NCBI GenBank assembly: GCA_946629405.1
Contig: CAMOXW010000120.1
Coordinates: forward strand, 1 to 27,294
Direction of reading: 5' to 3'
Source of the DNA: an uncultured Ruminococcus sp.
GTDB lineage: Bacteria > Bacillota_A > Clostridia > Oscillospirales > Ruminococcaceae
DNA: 27,294 bases
In this document: positions 23,114 through 27,294 of the stretch, piece by piece
Position numbering within the stretch: the first letter of the stretch is position 1
Layout of the letters: every line of letters starts with the position of its first letter
Notes under the pieces: generated by a model
Told to the model about the DNA's origin: nothing
What the model saw: only the letters and a program-made list of their open reading frames with translations
The model's database searches: none
Program-made: the position numbers and the translations under genes

Positions 23114-24305
23114 TATCCTTGACAGAGTTGTCTTTCTTGCAGGGGACAGGGAGAACCTTCTTGCAGCTCCGGAGCTCCCGGCGCTCAGCCCTTTTTCGGA
23201 GGAGATGATCTCCATGCTGGAAAGGGTCTCCAGACAGCTTATGAGCAATGCCGGAACAAGGCTTTACCCGGATGTGACGACCTTTGCATTCTGGATAAGG
23301 CGGGCTTCGCTCATGGAAATGAAGCAGCGCTTCCTGAAAAACGACGACGGGATATGTACCGGCAGAGGAGTGGCATTCCACATCGCACCGTCCAATGTAC
23401 CGGTGAACTTTGCGTACACACTGGCTGCGGGACTGCTTGCAGGGAACGCAAATATCGTCCGTGTGCCGTCGAAGGGATTTCCGCAGGCGGAGCTTATTGC
23501 CGAAGCATTTGAGCAGGTGCTTGCACAGGACAAGGCTCTGCGCCCCTATGTGAATCTTGTCAGGTACGGCAGGGATGATGAGGTGAATGCCTTCTTCTCG
23601 CAAATGGCAGACATCAGGGTGATCTGGGGCGGAGATGAGACTATTGCGTCGCTGAGGAAGGCGCCGCTTCCGCCCCGTGCCGTGGAGATAACATTTGCTG
23701 ACAGGTATTCGCTTGCAGTCATTGACAGTGAGAGCTATCTTTCGGCGGAGGACAAGGCGGCTGTTGCAAGGGATTTTTACAACGATACCCTGCTCACCGA
23801 TCAGAATGCCTGCACAAGTCCGCGGCTGGTGGTCTGGATTGGCAGGGAAAAGGAACGCGCCAAGCGGGAATTCTGGCAGTTTTTCCACCGTGAAGCCGAT
23901 GAAAGGTATCAGCTTCAGCCGATACAGTCAGTGAACAAGCTGGCGAGCAGCTTTCTGGCGGCAGCAGCTTTTGAAAAATGCAGGATAGAGCCGCATGAGG
24001 ATAATCTGGTGATCCGGGTGAATATCCCGCATCCCGTAAAGGGGGTCATGGAGCTGCGTGACAACAGCGGTTTTTTCCTGGAATACGACTGCGGGGATAT
24101 CATGGAGCTGCGCGGGCTTTGCGATGACAAGCGCATACAGACTATCGGTTATCTGGGCAGCAGGGATATGCTCAGACCGCTGCTCAGTTCCGGGATCAGG
24201 GGCGTTGACAGGGTAGTACCCATAGGCAGGACAATGGATTTTGACCTGTTCTGGGACGGCTATGACCTTGTGACAGGCATGACACGGAGGATAGTGGTGA
24301 GATAG
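23097..24305 (+). CDS. LuxC-family acyl reductase (aldehyde-forming), copy 2
   Basis: 402 residues from ATG 23097; GTG 23088 in the same frame is the alternative start. Catalytic Cys239 is in DQNACTSPR, with HIAPSNVPVNFAY, VIWGGDE and LPPRAVEITFADRYS also present. Like copy 1 it overlaps the LuxE gene, by 17 nt from the ATG. It should reduce a protein-bound acyl group with NADPH to an aldehyde. It ends unit D, followed by a hairpin at 24333-24357. Compared with copy 1 the N-terminal 80 residues and the segment around 150-170 differ most, which is where substrate differences might lie (inference). Confidence 0.9.
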   Translation: MQQNSDILDRVVFLAGDRENLLAAPELPALSPFSEEMISMLERVSRQLMSNAGTRLYPDVTTFAFWIRRASLMEMKQRFLKNDDGICTGRGVAFHIAPSNVPVNFAYTLAAGLLAGNANIVRVPSKGFPQAELIAEAFEQVLAQDKALRPYVNLVRYGRDDEVNAFFSQMADIRVIWGGDETIASLRKAPLPPRAVEITFADRYSLAVIDSESYLSAEDKAAVARDFYNDTLLTDQNACTSPRLVVWIGREKERAKREFWQFFHREADERYQLQPIQSVNKLASSFLAAAAFEKCRIEPHEDNLVIRVNIPHPVKGVMELRDNSGFFLEYDCGDIMELRGLCDDKRIQTIGYLGSRDMLRPLLSSGIRGVDRVVPIGRTMDFDLFWDGYDLVTGMTRRIVVR

Positions 24306-24328
24306 GACAGCTGAGGCGGAATAACATG

Positions 24329-24357
24329 AAAAAAAGCCGGGAGAGCATCCCGGCTTT
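24329..24357. terminator. Terminator between unit D and the glycosyltransferase gene
   Basis: 10-bp perfect stem AAAGCCGGGA (24333-24342) with TCCCGGCTTT (24348-24357), 5-nt loop. The A-run at 24329-24335 gives a good U-run for the minus strand; on the plus strand the T-tail is short, so it works best for the glycosyltransferase gene and more weakly for unit D. Confidence 0.9.
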
Positions 24358-24361
24358 CGCA

Positions 24362-25339
24362 TTATCCTTTGTCTGAAGTTTCCCGGCGGTCGATATCAGC
24401 CGTCGCAGGAGGTTTCTGGTTCCTTACTGACCGCACAACATACTGCGGAGCGTTGTTGATACAGATATATATGCGGCCTATGTACTCGCCGATGAGCCCC
24501 AGTACCAGCAGCACTACGCCGAACATGAACAGCATGACAGCCATCATTGAGCTGTAGCCTATGGGGATATCCGGGGTTATCAGCTTTCTGACAACGATGA
24601 CGATCCCGAAAATAAAGCCGGCAAGTGAACTCAATGCGCCCAGTATCGACGCCATACGCAGGGGCTTTTCGGAGAAGGCGGTAAAGCCGTTCATCCACAG
24701 AGCGATAAGCTTTCTGAGAGTATAGCCGGATTTTCCGGCAAGTCTTTCCTGATGCTCGATCTCGGCATTTGCCATATTTCTGGTGATACGCAGCTCAAGA
24801 CCCTGGATATTCGGGTAAGCGTTGCGGTATTTTATGGTCTCGTCCACAACGAATCTGCGGACGGCGAAGTAGCTGTTCATCTCCAGATTCCGGGGCTTGT
24901 TGACCATGATCTCGCCTAACTTAGCGGCAGTCCACGCACCGAAACGCCGGAACAGGGATTCTTTCTTCTTCGGATATTTTGCAGAGACAAGGTCATAGCC
25001 TTCACTAAGCTTGTTGATGAGCTTGAACATTTCCTTCGGCGGGGTCTGGCCGTCGTCGTCGAGGCAGACGATGATGTCACCGGAGACATAGTTGAAGCCG
25101 GCCATTATAGCAGAATGCTGACCGAAATTCCGGGCAAGGTCGATGACGATGATCTTTTCGTTTTCGTCAGCCAGCTTCCAGAGAACGTTCAGTGTACCGT
25201 CCGGGGAGGCGTCGTTCACGCAAATGATCTCATAGTCGTATCTGCCGTCATTTCTGACGGTCTGGATGATCTGCTCAACGACTCCGGCAATGGTCTTTTC
25301 AGAACGATAGCATGGTATAACAAACGATAGCAATTCCAT
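24362..25339 (-). CDS. GT2 glycosyltransferase with C-terminal membrane segments (GtrB/ArnC/DPM1-like)
   Basis: 325 residues. The N-terminal 230 form a GT-A domain: SFVIPCYRSEKTI, NDASPDGT (42-49), CLDDDGQTPP with the metal-binding DDD at 94-96. After residue 230 two hydrophobic segments (ASILGALSSLAGFIFGIVIV and MMAVMLFMFGVVLLVLGLIG) form a membrane hairpin followed by EYIGRIYI, the arrangement of the polyprenyl-phosphate glycosyltransferases. It should move a sugar from a nucleotide donor to undecaprenyl phosphate at the inner face of the membrane. AGGAG precedes the ATG. It is convergent with unit D and has its own promoter, so a link to the lux/transketolase locus is uncertain. Confidence 0.92.
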   Translation of the reverse strand: MELLSFVIPCYRSEKTIAGVVEQIIQTVRNDGRYDYEIICVNDASPDGTLNVLWKLADENEKIIVIDLARNFGQHSAIMAGFNYVSGDIIVCLDDDGQTPPKEMFKLINKLSEGYDLVSAKYPKKKESLFRRFGAWTAAKLGEIMVNKPRNLEMNSYFAVRRFVVDETIKYRNAYPNIQGLELRITRNMANAEIEHQERLAGKSGYTLRKLIALWMNGFTAFSEKPLRMASILGALSSLAGFIFGIVIVVRKLITPDIPIGYSSMMAVMLFMFGVVLLVLGLIGEYIGRIYICINNAPQYVVRSVRNQKPPATADIDRRETSDKG

Positions 25340-25403
25340 TTGCGCTCTCCTAACAGTAAAAATTCAAACGGCAGGCATCATGGATGTACAATACCGTATA
25401 TCC

Positions 25404-25432
25404 ATTATATCATAAAAGCGGGGATTTGTCTA
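25404..25432 (-). promoter_or_regulatory. Sigma-A promoter of the glycosyltransferase gene
   Basis: Minus strand TAGACA (25432-25427), 17-nt spacer, TATAAT (25409-25404) with a TGA extended -10. It is divergent from the corA promoter. Confidence 0.75.
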
Positions 25433-25507
25433 CTCTGTAATATCGGTATTTTTGCAGCAATTACAGCATAAATAGCATTGAACAGCAAGGAGTCTATGCA
25501 ATAGTTG

Positions 25508-25536
25508 TTGCAAAAGCGGTGAAATAATGGTATAAT
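25508..25536 (+). promoter_or_regulatory. Sigma-A promoter of the corA gene
   Basis: TTGCAA (25508-25513), 17-nt spacer, TATAAT (25531-25536) with a TGG extended -10, about 30 nt before ATG 25566. Confidence 0.75.
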
Positions 25537-25565
25537 GAGTTATCTTCAATAACGGGAGCAGGAAT

Positions 25566-26483
25566 ATGTATTACTATATCAAAAACACGCTTGAAAAAAC
25601 AAATAACCTGGACTTGAAAGGCAGGAACGGACAGTTCGTTGCCGTGCTGACATCTGCGGACTGGCTGGAGAACAGGGAAAAATTCGATATGGGGATCGAA
25701 ATGGACATCGACCTCTCCGCGATACATTCCACCAAAGCGGAGGTCAACTACGATTCGCTGACGGGTACTTTTTCTATCCCCGACAGGGAGAACATTTCGT
25801 CTCCGAACATAAATTTTGCCTTTGCCCTTGACGAAAAGGGTATAGTTTTCATTGACGACAGCGGCTTTGTGGGCAATACTATCAGCAATATCATAAGCTC
25901 GAAGCGCTGGACAATGCCCAGCCTCGAACGCTTCATATATGACTTTCTCGAACAGATAGTGGAACGCGACCGTATCGTCCTCGAACGTTTGGACAAGGAG
26001 CTTGACCAGATAGAGTCGAATATTCTCGGCGGTGAAGAAAAGGACCCGTCACAGAGGGTCAGCCGTATCAGGAGCGACCTGCGTGATATGCGTATCCACT
26101 ACGAACAGCTTCTCGACCTCGGACAGGAGCTCGAAGAAAACGAGAACGATTTCTTCAACGAGGACAATACCCGTTATTTCCACCTGTTTATCCAGCGTGT
26201 CTCGCGCCTGCACGACCTGACGGCTTCACTGCGTGAGTATTCGATACAGATACGCGACTTGTATCAGTCTCAGCTCGACATAAAGCAGAACCGCATAATG
26301 GCACTGCTGACGATAATCACTTCCATATTCATGCCGCTGACTCTTATCGCAGGCTGGTACGGAATGAATTTCAAGTATATGCCGGAGCTCGGATACAAGT
26401 GGGCTTATCCTGCCGTTATCGCGGTCAGCGTAGTAATTGTTGCTTTCAGCCTCCTCTTTTTCAAAAAGAAGAAGTGGCTGTAA
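25566..26483 (+). CDS. corA: CorA-family divalent metal transporter
   Basis: 305 residues. The N-terminal domain is cytoplasmic and mixed alpha/beta; a long coiled helix follows (LERLDKELDQIESNIL to the region near 230); two membrane helices at about 248-265 and 281-300 end the protein. The signature YGMNF (Gly266-Met267-Asn268) stands at the end of the first helix, with MPEL after it, as in CorA proteins that form pentameric magnesium, cobalt or nickel channels. The tail is short and lysine-rich (KKKKWL). Expressed alone, from its own promoter to a terminator at 26529-26567. The N-terminus is short and diverged relative to E. coli CorA, so the ion cannot be fixed. Confidence 0.93.
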   Translation: MYYYIKNTLEKTNNLDLKGRNGQFVAVLTSADWLENREKFDMGIEMDIDLSAIHSTKAEVNYDSLTGTFSIPDRENISSPNINFAFALDEKGIVFIDDSGFVGNTISNIISSKRWTMPSLERFIYDFLEQIVERDRIVLERLDKELDQIESNILGGEEKDPSQRVSRIRSDLRDMRIHYEQLLDLGQELEENENDFFNEDNTRYFHLFIQRVSRLHDLTASLREYSIQIRDLYQSQLDIKQNRIMALLTIITSIFMPLTLIAGWYGMNFKYMPELGYKWAYPAVIAVSVVIVAFSLLFFKKKKWL

Positions 26484-26528
26484 AAGGTATCGGGAACAGC
26501 AGCATACCTCTTATTTATGTCTAAAAAA

Positions 26529-26567
26529 CGCCGCTCAGAACTCAAACTGAACGGCGGTGCTGTTTTT
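26529..26567 (+). terminator. Intrinsic terminator after corA
   Basis: CGCCG (26529-26533) pairs with CGGCG (26552-26556), and TCAG (26535-26538) with CTGA (26547-26550), with one mismatch between, 8-nt loop and T-run 26563-26567. A smaller AGGTAT/ATACCT hairpin (26485-26509) lies directly after the stop codon. Confidence 0.85.
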
Positions 26568-26602
26568 GTTATGGGAAACTGCATACCGTTACCGAACTTT
26601 TA

Positions 26603-26631
26603 TTGACACGGCAGTGATGATATGCTATAAT
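26603..26631 (+). promoter_or_regulatory. Perfect sigma-A promoter of the small P-loop gene
   Basis: TTGACA (26603-26608), 17-nt spacer, TATAAT (26626-26631), about 35 nt before ATG 26672. Confidence 0.88.
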
Positions 26632-26671
26632 TTATACTAATATAAATCGTAATTTGCGGAGGTATGATGTT

Positions 26672-27235
26672 ATGCACAGGCTTATAATAGTGGAAGGTTT
26701 ACCTTGCTCGGGCAAAAGCACAACTTCAAAACATATTGCAAATAGTATTGGCGCAAAATTCTATGATGAAGGAAGCGGAGATCATCCGGCTGATTATGAA
26801 TTTCATGCTTTTGTAAAACAAAGCGAATTTGGTAGATTTTCACCAGAAGAACAGGTGCTGATAATACAGGCTGCAGTTTCCGGACCCGACGGATATATTA
26901 TCTCTCTGAAACATTTCAGCGGTGAGCTTTTTGATAGGCTTTTACAGTACAAGATTTATGATTTTCTGTCTTGGGAAACTGAGTGTCCCATAATGCTTGA
27001 CAAATGGAAAGAATTTATTGATGCGGTCAAACCGAATGAACGATATGTGTTTAACTGCGTATTATTGCAAAACCCAATGTGTGAAACAATGATGCGTTTC
27101 GGATTTGATACTCAAAAGTCGTCAGAGTATATCAACAGCATCTGTGAAATCATAAGACCGCTGGATCCGTTTATTGTCTATCTTCATAACAATAATATAA
27201 GAGATTCAATAGAAAAAACTGTTTCAGAACGTTGA
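26672..27235 (+). CDS. Small P-loop NTPase / kinase-like protein of unknown function
   Basis: 187 residues from ATG 26672, 9 nt after GGAGG (26658-26662); ATGs at 26664 and 26667 are in another frame. LIIVEGLPCSGKSTTSKHIA is a Walker A loop at the N-terminus, as in small-molecule kinases (thymidylate, gluconate or adenylylsulfate kinases) and AAA proteins. I cannot identify a Walker B or a lid with confidence; the remainder (DFLSWETECPIMLDKWKEF, VFNCVLLQNPMCETMMRF) is not a family I recognise. It is monocistronic from a perfect promoter. The gene is more AT-rich than its neighbours, hinting at recent acquisition. Function open: small-molecule phosphorylation or modification is the likeliest class. 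Confidence 0.7.
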   Translation: MHRLIIVEGLPCSGKSTTSKHIANSIGAKFYDEGSGDHPADYEFHAFVKQSEFGRFSPEEQVLIIQAAVSGPDGYIISLKHFSGELFDRLLQYKIYDFLSWETECPIMLDKWKEFIDAVKPNERYVFNCVLLQNPMCETMMRFGFDTQKSSEYINSICEIIRPLDPFIVYLHNNNIRDSIEKTVSER

Positions 27236-27294
27236 ACGGATTGGATGAACGGTGTTATAGACTATCATTGCAGCGGAGCTTATGGCAAAGCAGA
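27236..27294. other. Window edge, no feature recognised
   Basis: The final 59 nt after the P-loop gene hold no hairpin, promoter or ORF that I can support. Confidence 0.5.

Noticed and set aside
23076..23888. Minus-strand 270-residue frame opposite luxC2
   Set aside because: Antisense shadow; composition is unlike a normal protein and the sense frame has the LuxC cysteine motif.
1..27294. CRISPR array, tRNA, insertion sequence or integrase
   Set aside because: I looked for evenly spaced repeats, cloverleaf ends and transposase-like proteins and saw none.

Overview
The window looks like chromosome of a low-to-mid-GC Gram-positive anaerobe, most likely a Clostridia member close to Ruminococcus. 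This is an inference from strong AGGAGG-type ribosome sites, near-perfect TTGACA-N17-TATAAT promoters, intrinsic terminators and gene content; no rRNA or other marker gene is present. I see no tRNA, rRNA, CRISPR array or insertion sequence.

Left part (1-10165): a Ter-type stress-signalling locus. One minus-strand operon, from a consensus promoter at 6965-6993, encodes a calcium P-type ATPase, two TerD-family proteins, a Ser/Thr kinase, a TerY-like vWA protein and a PP2C phosphatase cut by the window edge. The last three form the kinase/vWA/phosphatase triad known next to Ter genes. Divergently, a third TerD gene is followed by a CitE/HpcH-like lyase of the kind found in Ter operons, then a MATE exporter.

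Centre (10273-24357): the most interesting region, an uncharacterised biosynthetic locus of 13 intact genes in four transcription units. Operon A (+): SDR1, transketolase N1, transketolase C1, LuxE1, LuxC1, FkbM methyltransferase. Operon B (-): SDR2, transketolase N2, transketolase C2. Unit C (+): GNAT-like protein and an acyl carrier protein. Unit D (+): AMP-forming ligase, a decayed thioesterase remnant, LuxE2, LuxC2. The SDR-transketolase pair and the LuxE-LuxC pair are each present twice as paralogues. A and B converge on a perfect bidirectional terminator; B and C diverge from back-to-back perfect promoters. There is no luxAB, so this is not bioluminescence, and no ketosynthase, so the acyl group must come from elsewhere. 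My model (inference): an acid is activated by the ligase or LuxE, passed to ACP or the LuxC cysteine, reduced by LuxC to an aldehyde, extended by the split thiamine-diphosphate enzyme into a hydroxyketone, and reduced by the SDR; the GNAT and FkbM enzymes then decorate it.

Right part (24362-27294): a GT2 glycosyltransferase of the polyprenyl-phosphate type (-), a CorA-family metal transporter (+) and a small P-loop protein (+), each with its own promoter.
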